From Nocardioides sp. (GTDB lineage: Bacteria; Actinomycetota; Actinomycetes; Propionibacteriales; Nocardioidaceae), in contig JACJWV010000005.1 in NCBI GenBank assembly GCA_020636915.1, positions 124,001-188,000 on the forward strand: a DNA stretch of 64,000 nucleotides. Reading direction: 5' to 3'. The position numbers and the translations under genes are program-made. The notes beneath the pieces were generated by a model. That model saw only the letters and a program-made list of their open reading frames with translations. It was not told the origin of the DNA and did not search any database. Shown here one piece after another: positions 1-8,826 of this stretch. Each line of letters starts with the position of its first letter. Position 1 is the stretch's first letter.

Positions 1-1030
1 TCCACGGGTGCCACTCCAGCGCGCCGAAGTTGGCGGCCCACACCAGGGCGGCGGGCTCGTCGGGGACGACGTACGCCGATGTCTCCCCTGCGCCCGCGTC
101 GGGGTTCTCCCAGCAGCGCAGCCACTCCGGGGCGTGGTCGGGTCGCTGCTTGTGCCAGAACCCCGTGCCACCGACGCCGTCGGGGTAGCGGTGCATGTTG
201 AGCGGACGGTCCGCGAGGTAGGGCATCGCGAACGGGGCGATGCGCGCGGCGTAGGCGAGCAGCTCGCGTTTGGTCACCGGCGGGCCGGACCCGTCGGGAG
301 GGGCCGGGAACAGCTCCTTGTCCAGGTTGGTGATCTTCAGCCGCCGGCCGAACACCTCCCAGGTGCCCTCCCGGCCGAGCTCGCCGAGCTCGTCGATGGC
401 CTCGTCCGGGAGCATCTCCGGCGCCAGTGACACGCTCGCCTCGGCCGCCGGCGCGTCCGAGCGCCACAGCCGGTCGGGGTCGGCCCGCACCTCGTCGTTG
501 GTGCGGCCGCTCAGCACCGAGCGGGGGTGGTCCTCGGGGTCCCAGCCGTCGACCGCGTGGTCGTCGTGCTTGTGGAGCAGCACCCAGTTCTTCTCGTCGC
601 CGTCGCGACGGACGAGGACGAGTCGCCCGCGCAGCTTGTCGCCGTGGACCTCGGCGTGCAGCTCGCCGTCCCGCACCGCCGCGCCCGGGTCGTCGGTGTG
701 GACCGGCTCCCAGGTGCCGGTGTCCCACACGATCACGTCGCCCCCGCCGTACTCCCGGGACGGGATGACGCCCTCGAAGTGGAGGTACTCGACCGGGTGG
801 TCCTCGACGTGCACCGCGAGCCGCCGGGCGCCCGGGTCGAGCGTGGGTCCCTTCGGGACCGCCCAGCTCACCAGCACGCCGTCCATCTCGAACCGCAGGT
901 CGTAGTGGAGCCGGCTGGCCCGGTGCCGTTGGACGACGAAGCGGCGCCCGGCGCCGGCCGCGACGACGCCGGCGGGCTCCGGCGTGCGCGCGAAGTCCCG
1001 CTTGCGGCGGTAGACCTCGAGAGCGTCCAT
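1..1030 (-). CDS. LigD-type DNA repair protein, phosphoesterase-polymerase part (partial)
   Basis: Only the first 343 residues are in the window; the gene runs off the left edge. Residues 1-170 are the 3'-phosphoesterase (PE) domain of bacterial NHEJ ligase LigD, with the family pattern H36-x5-H42-x-D44-x-R46 and later H78-x3-Y82, which correspond to its Mn-binding and catalytic residues. From about residue 222 (VFGRRLKITNLDKELFP) the archaeo-eukaryotic-primase-type polymerase (POL) domain begins, with RPLNMHRYPDGV and FWHKQRPDHAP. PE is followed directly by POL with no ligase domain between, unlike Mycobacterium (POL-PE-LIG) or Pseudomonas (PE-LIG-POL). Whether a ligase domain follows cannot be seen. 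The family works with Ku to process broken DNA ends. The ATG is chosen because the PE homology begins right after it. The gene starts 45 bases after the response regulator's stop. Confidence 0.85.
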   Translation of the reverse strand, partial: MDALEVYRRKRDFARTPEPAGVVAAGAGRRFVVQRHRASRLHYDLRFEMDGVLVSWAVPKGPTLDPGARRLAVHVEDHPVEYLHFEGVIPSREYGGGDVIVWDTGTWEPVHTDDPGAAVRDGELHAEVHGDKLRGRLVLVRRDGDEKNWVLLHKHDDHAVDGWDPEDHPRSVLSGRTNDEVRADPDRLWRSDAPAAEASVSLAPEMLPDEAIDELGELGREGTWEVFGRRLKITNLDKELFPAPPDGSGPPVTKRELLAYAARIAPFAMPYLADRPLNMHRYPDGVGGTGFWHKQRPDHAPEWLRCWENPDAGAGETSAYVVPDEPAALVWAANFGALEWHPW

Positions 1031-1075
1031 GCCGCCACGGTTCCCGGTCCGTCGCGCGCCCACGCGCGTCGCCGG

Positions 1076-1726
1076 TCAGCCGCCGCCGAGACCGGCGTCG
1101 CGCGCGCGGATGATCGCCTCGGCGCGGTCGGTGGCCTGCAGCTTGGCGAGGATGTTCGAGACGTTGTTGCGGACCGTCTTCGGCGCGAGGTAGAGCGCGG
1201 ACGCGATCTGGGCGTTGTTGCGTCCCGCCGCGATCAGGTCGAGGATCTCCAGCTCCCGCTCGGTCAGCTGCGGGAAGGCCGAGCGGTCCGGGGTGGTCGA
1301 CCCCGAGAGGAGGTCGGCGATCCGCAGGGCGAGCGACGCCCCGAAGACCAGCCCGCCGGCCTGCACCGTCGAGATCGCGCGGGCGACCTCGTCCTGGCTG
1401 GCGCCCTTGACCAGGTAGCCGCGCGCCCCGGCGCGCATCGCGGCCAGGACCGTGCCGTCCTCCTCCCCCATCGTGAACACCAGGACGCGCACGTCCGGCT
1501 GGGTCTCGGCGAGCCGGCGGGTCGCGTCGATGCCGTTCATGACCGGCATCTGCAGGTCCATCACGACCACGTCGGGTGCGTGCTCGGCCGCCAGCGCGAC
1601 CGCCTCCGCGCCGTCGGCGGCCGTCGCCACGACCTCGACCTCGGGCTGGGTCTCGAGCAGCGACGCCAGCCCGTCGCGGAAGACGGGGTGGTCGTCGGCG
1701 ATCAACACCCGGACGCGCTCGCTCAT
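1076..1726 (-). CDS. NarL/FixJ-family response regulator
   Basis: A 216-residue two-component response regulator. The receiver domain (residues 4-120) has the acidic pair D11/D12, the phospho-acceptor D57 (VVVMDLQMP) and K107 (YLVKGAS). A LuxR-type helix-turn-helix (about 153-210: LTERELEILDLIAAGR, then TVRNNVSNILAKL) should bind DNA when phosphorylated. Its ATG overlaps the stop of the upstream histidine kinase in an ATGA, so the two are translationally coupled and should be partners. Targets are unknown; the divergent membrane gene at 3948 is a natural candidate. Confidence 0.93.
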   Translation of the reverse strand: MSERVRVLIADDHPVFRDGLASLLETQPEVEVVATAADGAEAVALAAEHAPDVVVMDLQMPVMNGIDATRRLAETQPDVRVLVFTMGEEDGTVLAAMRAGARGYLVKGASQDEVARAISTVQAGGLVFGASLALRIADLLSGSTTPDRSAFPQLTERELEILDLIAAGRNNAQIASALYLAPKTVRNNVSNILAKLQATDRAEAIIRARDAGLGGG

Positions 1727-3768
1727 CGGTGCTCCTCGGCCGGGATCGGGGTCATCGGCAACCAGGCCCGGACCCGGGTGCCGCCGGACGTCGGACAGCT
1801 GATCTCGGTGCGGCCACCGAGCTCCTCGGCCCGCTCGCGGATGGACCGTAACCCGACTCCCGCCGTCACGGCGGGATCGATGCCGCGACCGTCGTCGGCG
1901 ACCTCGACGAGCAGCGCGTGGGAGCTCCCGACCAGGCGTACGGCGGCGTGCCGGGCGCCCGCGTGCCGCGCGGTGTTGGTGAGCGCCTCCGAGGCGATGC
2001 GGTAGGCGGCGACCTCCACCGCGGCCGGCAGCGACGGGACGTCCTCGGCTGCGACGGTGACCGCGAGGTCGGCCGAGCCGAGCCGCTCGGCCTGCTGGTC
2101 GAGAGCGGCCAGCAGGCCCAGGTCGTCGAGCGCCGGGGGCCGCAGGCCCTGGACCAGCCGGCGGACGTCGGCCAAGGCGTCGGTGACGTCCTGCCGCGAC
2201 TGGGCGACCAGGCGCCGGGTCGTCTCGGGGTCGCGGTCGAGCGCGTTGCCCGCGGCGTCCAGGCGCATCGCGACCCCGCCCAGGACCGGCCCGAGGCCGT
2301 CGTGGAGGTCGCGGCGGATGCGACGGCGGTCGTCCTCGCGCGCCAGGACCAGCTGCTCGCGGGACTGCTGGAGGTCCGCGGCCAGCCGCGAGCTGCGCAC
2401 GGCCATGGCCGCCTGGCGCACGACGTCGAAGAGCAGCGCCTGGTCGCGGCGCGACAGCATCGACCGCACGCCGCGGGCGGGCAGCTCGAGCCGGCCGATC
2501 TCCTCCTCGCCGTACCGGATCGGCACCTCGCGGACCTCCCCCGGCCGGGTGCCGTGGACCGCCGAGACCGTTCCACCGGCGTGGCCGAGCACCTCGACCC
2601 GCACGTAGTCGAGCTTGAAGGCCGACGCCACCTCGGTGGCGAGCGCGGGCAGCTGGGCCCGGACGTCGGGCGTGCCCTCGAGGCGGGCCGCGAGGTCGGT
2701 GACGACGGCGTAGCGGTCGCCTCGGCGGCCGACGAGCGCGCGTCGCACCACGCTGGAGATCCAGCCACGGACCGGGGCGTAGATCGTCACGGCCACCAGC
2801 AGGAGGATCAGCGTGGCGTCGCGCTCGCTGAGCCGGTCGCCGAGCACGGCGTCCAACGCGGCCACCAGCGCTACGTCGATGGTGATCACGGTCCCCGCGA
2901 CCACCGCCCACACCAGGGTGCCGCCCATCAGCGCGTCCACGTCGCCGAGCTCGGGGTCGAGGATCCCGATCGCGATCGAGACGCCGGTGACCGCGAGGGC
3001 GACGACGAGCGCGAGGGAGACGACCCAGCCGTTGTGCAGGACGAGCCCGAGCCCGGCCGTGACGATGCAGACGACCGCAGCCCACAGGAGCCAGCGGATC
3101 TGCATCCGCTCGCGGACCGAGGCCCGTCGCTGCCGGGCGAAGAGGACGGCCACCGCCAGCGGGACGGCCAGCAAGGTCACCACACGGGCGACACCCAGCA
3201 GCGTGAGGAACACGCCCTCGGGCAGCGGGAGCTCCGGCATCCCGGTGTCCATCGGGAGCGGCTCCTCGTCGCCGACGATCGACATCGGCGCGAAGAGCAG
3301 CAGGCTCGGCAGCGCGCACGACATCACGATCGCGAGGGCGCCGGCCCTCCCCCAGCGCCCGGGCATCAGGTGGCCGGTCGGGTAGAGCACGAGCACGGTC
3401 GGCAACCCGACCAGCAAGAACGCGCCCAGCTGCGCGACGACCCAGACCGCGAACCCCGTCAGCGGGAGGTACGGCGTGTGCGCCATTCCGAACGCCGCCC
3501 AGGACTCCGACACCCCGTCCAGGCCCCACAGCAGGCCGGTCCCGGTGATCACCCACGCCACCGGGTGGCGCGGGTACCGCCGGAGCACCGGCACCGCCGT
3601 ACCGACGGCGATCACCCCGACCGCCGCCGAGAAGGTCCCCCAGCCCATCGACGCCCGGGCCCGGTCCTCCGGGTCGTTGACGACGTCGAGCCACAGGCAC
3701 GCCGCGACCGCGACGAGCGCGAGCACCGACACGACGGCGACCGGGACGCGACCGGGTGTGGGAGTCAC
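1723..3768 (-). CDS. Sensor histidine kinase (HisKA_3/NarL-partner type)
   Basis: About 681 residues from the GTG start. The N-terminal ~290 residues are strongly hydrophobic with about 8 predicted membrane spans. A GAF-like segment follows (DRYAVVTDLAARLEG onward), then a HisKA_3 dimerisation domain with the phospho-acceptor His near residue 489 (RRDLHDGLGP) and a HATPase_c domain with N box (EALTNTARHA) and G box (DDGRGID, GVGLRSIRERA). The soluble C-terminus is that of DesK/NarX-type kinases. The GTG at 3768 is preferred because GATACT lies 7 bases upstream, fitting a leaderless start; a longer in-frame start exists further upstream. It overlaps the response regulator by 4 bases. The signal sensed is not evident. 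Confidence 0.9.
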   Translation of the reverse strand: MTPTPGRVPVAVVSVLALVAVAACLWLDVVNDPEDRARASMGWGTFSAAVGVIAVGTAVPVLRRYPRHPVAWVITGTGLLWGLDGVSESWAAFGMAHTPYLPLTGFAVWVVAQLGAFLLVGLPTVLVLYPTGHLMPGRWGRAGALAIVMSCALPSLLLFAPMSIVGDEEPLPMDTGMPELPLPEGVFLTLLGVARVVTLLAVPLAVAVLFARQRRASVRERMQIRWLLWAAVVCIVTAGLGLVLHNGWVVSLALVVALAVTGVSIAIGILDPELGDVDALMGGTLVWAVVAGTVITIDVALVAALDAVLGDRLSERDATLILLLVAVTIYAPVRGWISSVVRRALVGRRGDRYAVVTDLAARLEGTPDVRAQLPALATEVASAFKLDYVRVEVLGHAGGTVSAVHGTRPGEVREVPIRYGEEEIGRLELPARGVRSMLSRRDQALLFDVVRQAAMAVRSSRLAADLQQSREQLVLAREDDRRRIRRDLHDGLGPVLGGVAMRLDAAGNALDRDPETTRRLVAQSRQDVTDALADVRRLVQGLRPPALDDLGLLAALDQQAERLGSADLAVTVAAEDVPSLPAAVEVAAYRIASEALTNTARHAGARHAAVRLVGSSHALLVEVADDGRGIDPAVTAGVGLRSIRERAEELGGRTEISCPTSGGTRVRAWLPMTPIPAEEHR

Positions 3769-3947
3769 GTCCAGCAGTATCCGTGGCGCCACGTCCCGCC
3801 GTCCCGGGTTCGGAGTCCCGCTCACCCGGGACGGCGTCGAGGGACCCGACGAGGGACACCGCTCCCTGCTGCCCGGGGCGGCGTCCCGCGGAGAGTTCCG
3901 GTCATCGGGCGGCAACGAGGCCGCCCCCCACACCCAGGAGCAACGCC

Positions 3948-4586
3948 ATGACCCTCGAGCAGACCCCCGTCACCGCCCGCACCGACGTCCGCCGGCCGGC
4001 CGCGGCGACCCTGCCCGCCACCCCGACACGACCCCCCGCCCGGCCCTACTTCAAGCGCGGCATGCTGCTCAGCACCGGCGCGCTCGCCTGGGCCGCCGGG
4101 ATGGTGGTCATCGGCTCCGACCCCTCCGGCGGGACCGAGGAGGCGGTCTTCTCGACCGTCTCGGGCCTGTTCCAGATCGGCCTGCTGGGACTGCTGACCG
4201 TGCTCTGGCAGAGCCAGGCGCTCGGCGAGGGCCGGTTGGCCCGGTTCTTCCTCCGCCTCGAGGCCGGCGTCCTCCTCCTCGCCATCGCCTCGACCTTCGT
4301 CGACGGCATCGGCGTCTCGGACCTGGACAAGACCGGCTGGCTGCTGCTCGACCTGTGCTGGCCGCTGTCGATGCTGGGCATGTTCCTCATCGGGATCCGG
4401 ATCGCCGTCGCCGGCCGCTGGCGCGGTCTGTCCCGGTGGTGGCCCATGGTCGCCGAGAGCTGGGCGATCGTCTCGGTGCCGGCGTACGGCGCCTTCGGCA
4501 GCACCGTCGCGGGGTACGTCGGCGCGGCGCACCTGTGCGTCGGGTACGCCGTCCTCGGCCAGATCGTCGCCCGCAAGGAGCGCTGA
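3948..4586 (+). CDS. Small integral membrane protein, function unknown
   Basis: 212 residues. A polar Pro/Thr/Ala-rich N-terminus of about 40 residues is followed by five or six hydrophobic stretches (for example GMLLSTGALAWAAGMVVIG, LFQIGLLGLLTVLW, AGVLLLAIASTFV, WPLSMLGMFLIGIRIAV). The ATG follows a good Shine-Dalgarno (CAGGAG, 7 bases upstream). It is divergent from the sensor kinase across a 179-base gap, so it may share a promoter region with, or be a target of, the two-component system; that is inference. I do not recognise the family. Confidence 0.75.
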   Translation: MTLEQTPVTARTDVRRPAAATLPATPTRPPARPYFKRGMLLSTGALAWAAGMVVIGSDPSGGTEEAVFSTVSGLFQIGLLGLLTVLWQSQALGEGRLARFFLRLEAGVLLLAIASTFVDGIGVSDLDKTGWLLLDLCWPLSMLGMFLIGIRIAVAGRWRGLSRWWPMVAESWAIVSVPAYGAFGSTVAGYVGAAHLCVGYAVLGQIVARKER

Positions 4587-4609
4587 CCGCTCGTCGAGAG
4601 ACGTCGAAT

Positions 4610-4640
4610 GGCCCCTGGGAACCCCTCCCAGGGGCCGTTT
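4610..4640. terminator. Strong hairpin terminator between convergent genes
   Basis: A perfect 11-bp stem (GGCCCCTGGGA / TCCCAGGGGCC) with a 5-base loop is followed by GTTTCG. It lies between the stops of the 3948 and 4656 genes and can serve both strands. Confidence 0.8.
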
Positions 4641-4655
4641 CGCGTCAGTCGACGG

Positions 4656-5867
4656 TCAGCGGGCGCCGGGGTCGTAGAGCGACAGGATCAGCCGGTCGGC
4701 CTGCAGGGCGAGCTGGGCGGTGCTGGTGCCGAGCTGGTCGCGCAGCACCACGTCGGGGTCGGCGCCGGGCACGGCCATCGCGTCGAGCAGCTGCCAGGGC
4801 GCCTGGGGTCCGTAGCTGTCGGCGAGCGACTCCATCGCCCACCAGGCCAGGCCGTAGTGGGCCTCGGAGTCCGCGTCGTTGAACGTCGCGTCGTCGGGCA
4901 GGTCGGCGGTGCCCGACTCCACGTCCACCTCGGCGGCCGCCACCGCGGCGTCGGGGATCCGGCGGTCCTGCGGCGCCAGTGACCGGACCGAGACCCACTC
5001 GGCGATCCCCTCCGACAACCACACCGGTACGGCGTCGTCGCGGCTCCCGACCGCGACGTGGGTGAGCTCGTGGCGGACCAGCCGGTCCCGCTCGCTGCCT
5101 GCCTCGTCGAGCATGCGCGGGTTGAGGGCGACGCGGGTGCTGCGGCCCACCGGGAACGCCAGGGCATCGAGGCCCTCGGGATCGTCGCCGGGCACGTCCG
5201 GCAGCCCGTCGAGGAAGGTCGGGTCGGAGAGGGCATAGAGCACGACCGAACGGCTCCAGTCGTAGGGCACCTGTGCCGAGACGCTGGCGATGCCGCTCTC
5301 GACCGAGGTCAGGAGGTCGGGGGCGTCGGCCACGCTGCCGGCGTCGAAGACACCGAGCACCCCCGAGCCCTGTCGGACGTCGATCGGGCCGAGGTCCCAC
5401 GGCTGCGGATCCGCGGTGCTGGCCGAGGTGAGCAGGAAGCGGCCCGGGTGGCGGGCGCTGGCCCGGAACCCGAACCGGGCCGGCGTGACGACCGGGTGGT
5501 CGTCGTACCCCTCCAGCGCGAGGACGAGGTCGGCGGTCACGGTGTAGCGGTCGCCCTCGCGCACGAGGGTGTCGTCGTGGACCCGGTAGGCCAGCGTGGC
5601 CACGGGCAGCTGGGTGACGTTGGCGAACCAGGTCCGCTGCTCGGCCCGGAACGCCGGCGGGCCCGCGACCAGGCGGGCGAAGGCGGCGTCGTCACCGTGG
5701 CGTACGTCGTGGGCGCGCGCGTCCAGGGCGCGCGCGATCGCCCGGGCGACGTCCGGCGGGGGCGCGGTCGCGTGCTCGGGCGCGTCGGAGCCGGAGCAGC
5801 CGCTCAGGCCCGCCGGCAGCAGTGCTGCGGCGAGGAGGAGGGCTGGGCTACGTCGTCTGCTCCACAT
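4656..5867 (-). CDS. Secreted lipoprotein with gluzincin-type metallopeptidase motif
   Basis: 403 residues. The N-terminus has Arg residues, a hydrophobic stretch and a lipobox (LSGC, Cys near 24), so it should be a membrane-anchored lipoprotein. The C-terminal half carries HELTH (RHELTHVAV) and 15-20 residues later EGIAEW, the H-E-x-x-H plus downstream Glu arrangement of peptidase MA-like gluzincins. The N-terminal half (about 40-170) resembles a SnoaL/NTF2-like accessory domain. The start lies inside the 3' end of dxs (20-bp overlap), so it is probably cotranscribed. Substrate unknown; the peptidase call rests on the zinc motif alone. Confidence 0.8.
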   Translation of the reverse strand: MWSRRRSPALLLAAALLPAGLSGCSGSDAPEHATAPPPDVARAIARALDARAHDVRHGDDAAFARLVAGPPAFRAEQRTWFANVTQLPVATLAYRVHDDTLVREGDRYTVTADLVLALEGYDDHPVVTPARFGFRASARHPGRFLLTSASTADPQPWDLGPIDVRQGSGVLGVFDAGSVADAPDLLTSVESGIASVSAQVPYDWSRSVVLYALSDPTFLDGLPDVPGDDPEGLDALAFPVGRSTRVALNPRMLDEAGSERDRLVRHELTHVAVGSRDDAVPVWLSEGIAEWVSVRSLAPQDRRIPDAAVAAAEVDVESGTADLPDDATFNDADSEAHYGLAWWAMESLADSYGPQAPWQLLDAMAVPGADPDVVLRDQLGTSTAQLALQADRLILSLYDPGAR

Positions 5868-7752
5868 CGATGGGAGAACGACCGTCGGCGAGCGAGGTCA
5901 TGTCCTCCACGATGCAGAGCGCGAGGGCCTGGGGGGTCAGGCCGATCCGCTCGAGGATCGCGCCGCGCTTGGCGTGGTCCAGGAACTCCTGCGGGATGCC
6001 GTGCAGGCGGAACGGGGTGTGGACGCCGGCCGCGTTCAGCGTCTGGAGCAGGACGGCGCCGCAGCCACCCGTCTCGCCGTTGTCCTCCAGGCTGACGACG
6101 AGCCGGTGCTGGCGCGCGAGCTCGACGACCGCCGGGTCGACGGGCTTGACCCAGCGGGGGTCGACCACGGTGACGCCGATGCCCTGGGCGACCAGGCGGT
6201 CGGCGACCTCGACGGCGACGCTCGCCATCGAGCCGACCGCGACGACCAGCACGTCCTTGGTGCCCCTGCGGACCAGCACGTCGACGCCGCCGACGCGGTC
6301 GATCGCCTCGATGTCGTCGGGCGGCGGCCCCTTGGGGAACCGCACCACCGTCGGGGCGTCGTCGACCTCGACGGCCTCGTTGACCAGCTCGTGCAGCCGC
6401 GTCGCGTCCCGGGGCGCCGCCAGGCGCAGGCCGGGGACGACCTGGAGGATCGACATGTCCCACATGCCGTTGTGGCTGGCGCCGTCGTCGCCCGTCACGC
6501 CTGCCCGGTCGAGCACGAAGGTCACGCCGCAGCGGTGCAGCGCGACGTCCATGAGGACCTGGTCGAAGGCCCGGTTGAGGAAGGTCGCGTAGACCGCGAC
6601 GACCGGGTGGAGCCCGCCCATCGCCAGGCCGGCCGCCGAGGTCGCGGCGTGCTGCTCGGCGATGCCGACGTCGAAGGTGCGGTCCGGGAACCGCGCCTGG
6701 AACTTGTCCAGGCCCACCGGGTGCATCATCGCCGCGGTGATCGCGACCACGTCCTGCCGGCGCTGGCCGAGCTCGACCATGGTGTCGGCGAAGTGGTCGG
6801 TCCAGATCCGGCCCTTGGGCTTCTCCGCGCCGGTCTGCACGTCGAACGGCCCCGGCGCGTGGAACTGGTCGGCCTCGTGCCGCTCGGCGGGGTCGTAGCC
6901 GTAGCCCTTGCGCGTGATCGCGTGCACGATCACGGGTCCGTTGAACCTCTTGGCCTGGGCGAGCGCGTGCTCGACGGCCGCGCGGTCGTGGCCGTCGACC
7001 GGTCCGACGTACTTCAGGCCGAGGTCCTCGAAGAGCCCCTGGGGAGCGAGCGCGTCCTTGACGCCCTTCTTCATCGCGTGGAGGGCGTCGTACGCCGCCG
7101 GCCCGACGCCCGGGACGGCGTTGAGCCGCCGCTTGACCATGTCGAGCACGTTCTCGTAGCGCGGGTTGGTGCGCAGCGCGGTGAGCGCGGTGGCGAGGCC
7201 GCCGATCGTCGGGGTGTAGGAGCGGCCGTTGTCGTTGACGACGATCACCAGGCGGCTGCGCTTGGCGATCGCGATGTTGTTGAGCGCCTCCCAGGCCATC
7301 CCGCCGGTCAGGGCGCCGTCACCGATGACCGCGACGACGTGCCGGTCCTCGCCCCGGATCGTGTAGGCCTTGGCCAGGCCGTCGGCGTAGCTCAACGCGG
7401 TCGAGGCGTGGGAGTTCTCGACGATGTCGTGGTCGGACTCGGCCTGGCTCGGGTAGCCGCTGAGGCCGCCCTCGCGCCGCAGGGTCCCGAACGCCGGGGC
7501 GCGGCCGGTGACGAGCTTGTGCACGTAGGCCTGGTGGCCGGTGTCGAAGACGATGCGGTCGCTCGGCGACTCGAAGACCCGGTGGATCGCCAGGGTCAGC
7601 TCGACGACGCCGAGGTTGGGTCCGAGGTGACCGGTGTTGGTGGCCACGGTGCGGATCAGCAGGTCGCGGATCTCCGTCGCCAGCTCCTCCAGCTGGGCGT
7701 CACTGAGGTCGCGCAGGTCCCGGGGGGACGTGATCGATTCGAGGAGGCCCAT
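5848..7752 (-). CDS. dxs: 1-deoxy-D-xylulose-5-phosphate synthase
   Basis: 634 residues, the usual length. It is a TPP-dependent enzyme that condenses pyruvate and glyceraldehyde-3-phosphate, the first step of the MEP isoprenoid pathway. It shows the N-terminal GHLGPNLGVVELT and DTGHQAYVHKL motifs, the TPP/Mg site GDGALTGGMAWEALNN, the central transketolase pyrimidine-binding part (GIAEQHAATSAAGLA, with GVTGDDGASHNGMWD) and a C-terminal transketolase domain. The ATG is 8 bases after TAGACT, fitting a leaderless transcript. Cytoplasmic. All expected motifs are intact. Confidence 0.97.
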   Translation of the reverse strand: MGLLESITSPRDLRDLSDAQLEELATEIRDLLIRTVATNTGHLGPNLGVVELTLAIHRVFESPSDRIVFDTGHQAYVHKLVTGRAPAFGTLRREGGLSGYPSQAESDHDIVENSHASTALSYADGLAKAYTIRGEDRHVVAVIGDGALTGGMAWEALNNIAIAKRSRLVIVVNDNGRSYTPTIGGLATALTALRTNPRYENVLDMVKRRLNAVPGVGPAAYDALHAMKKGVKDALAPQGLFEDLGLKYVGPVDGHDRAAVEHALAQAKRFNGPVIVHAITRKGYGYDPAERHEADQFHAPGPFDVQTGAEKPKGRIWTDHFADTMVELGQRRQDVVAITAAMMHPVGLDKFQARFPDRTFDVGIAEQHAATSAAGLAMGGLHPVVAVYATFLNRAFDQVLMDVALHRCGVTFVLDRAGVTGDDGASHNGMWDMSILQVVPGLRLAAPRDATRLHELVNEAVEVDDAPTVVRFPKGPPPDDIEAIDRVGGVDVLVRRGTKDVLVVAVGSMASVAVEVADRLVAQGIGVTVVDPRWVKPVDPAVVELARQHRLVVSLEDNGETGGCGAVLLQTLNAAGVHTPFRLHGIPQEFLDHAKRGAILERIGLTPQALALCIVEDMTSLADGRSPIDVEQTT

Positions 7753-7760
7753 AGCCGCCG

Positions 7761-7766
7761 AGTCTA
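7761..7766 (-). promoter_or_regulatory. -10 box of dxs (leaderless)
   Basis: TAGACT on the minus strand ends 8 bases before the dxs ATG, the spacing expected when transcription begins at the start codon. Confidence 0.6.
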
Positions 7767-7790
7767 CGTTCTCAGCCCGTTCCGGCTAAC

Positions 7791-8747
7791 TCAGCGGAGC
7801 GTGACGACCGCGATCGCCGGCTCGTGCAGGCTGCCGAACCAGACCCGCCCGTCGTGCTCCCGGACGCCGGTGACCATGTGGTATGACCCGCCCGGCCCGT
7901 CGCTGGGCAGGTCCAGGTCGTGCACGAGCGTGCCGGCGTCGTCGTACGCCTGGGCGCGGACCGTGCGCTTCGGCTTGGGCTGGAGACGCTCGGGGATCCG
8001 CGTCACGGCCCGGCGGACCGGCTTCGGGCTCCGCTGGAGCCGCTCGACCACCGGGTCGGTCGGGCTCGCGAGCGACACCCAGACCAGGCCGTCGCTCCCC
8101 CGCGCGATGTTGTCGGGGTAGCCGGGCAGGTCGCCCACGAGCAGGTCACGGGTGCCGGCCTTCGGCCCGGTGAGCCACCAGCGCACGACCGTGCGCGCGC
8201 CGGTCTCGGCCACGGCGACGTACGACTCGTCGGCGGCGAGCGCCACGCCGTTCGCGAACGCCAGGCCGTCGAGGACCACCTCAGGGCTCCCTCCTGACGG
8301 GGCGTCCGACCCCATCCGCGCGAGCCGGCCCGTGCGCGTGTCCTGGACGAAGTCGTCCTTCCACTGCTCGATCCCGTAGTGCAACGACGAGTCGGAGAAC
8401 CAGACGGTGCCGTCGGTGGCGATGGCGGCGTTGTTGCAGAACATCATGGGCGCACGCCCGATCCGGTCGGTGACCGCCTCGATCCCGCCGGATCGCGGGT
8501 CGACGCGCAGCACGCCGCGGTGCGCGTCGCAGACCAGCAGCCGGCCGTCGAGGTCGATCTCGATGCCGAGCGGGCGGCCGCCGGTGTGGGCGACCCGGTC
8601 GATCCGCCGGCCGTCGTGGCTGACGCGGAAGATGCTGCCGTCCTCGGTGCCGGTGAACACGGCGCCCTCGTCGGGCCCGGGGCCGCCGACGACGACGTCC
8701 TCCGCGCCGGGGCCGGGGACGGGGATCACGGTGAGCTGGTGCGCCAT
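7791..8747 (-). CDS. Strictosidine-synthase-like / SMP-30-type beta-propeller protein
   Basis: About 318 residues. Propeller-type repeats include GTEDGSIFRVSHDGR, GIEIDLDGRLLVCDAHRG, VWFSDSSLHY, FANGVALAADESYVAVAET and the marker LPGYPDNI, characteristic of the strictosidine-synthase-like/APMAP branch of the SMP-30/gluconolactonase superfamily. Bacterial members are probably lactonases or arylesterase-like hydrolases; the substrate cannot be told. No signal peptide is visible from the chosen ATG. A second ATG three codons upstream is equally possible. It is divergent from the gene at 8827. Confidence 0.82.
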   Translation of the reverse strand: MAHQLTVIPVPGPGAEDVVVGGPGPDEGAVFTGTEDGSIFRVSHDGRRIDRVAHTGGRPLGIEIDLDGRLLVCDAHRGVLRVDPRSGGIEAVTDRIGRAPMMFCNNAAIATDGTVWFSDSSLHYGIEQWKDDFVQDTRTGRLARMGSDAPSGGSPEVVLDGLAFANGVALAADESYVAVAETGARTVVRWWLTGPKAGTRDLLVGDLPGYPDNIARGSDGLVWVSLASPTDPVVERLQRSPKPVRRAVTRIPERLQPKPKRTVRAQAYDDAGTLVHDLDLPSDGPGGSYHMVTGVREHDGRVWFGSLHEPAIAVVTLR

Positions 8748-8826
8748 GGGCCACATCAGACCATGCGACGGACCTGCGACGGGCCGGGTCCGGTCCAGAC
8801 GGGCCCGTGGCAGCATCGGCACCGCC

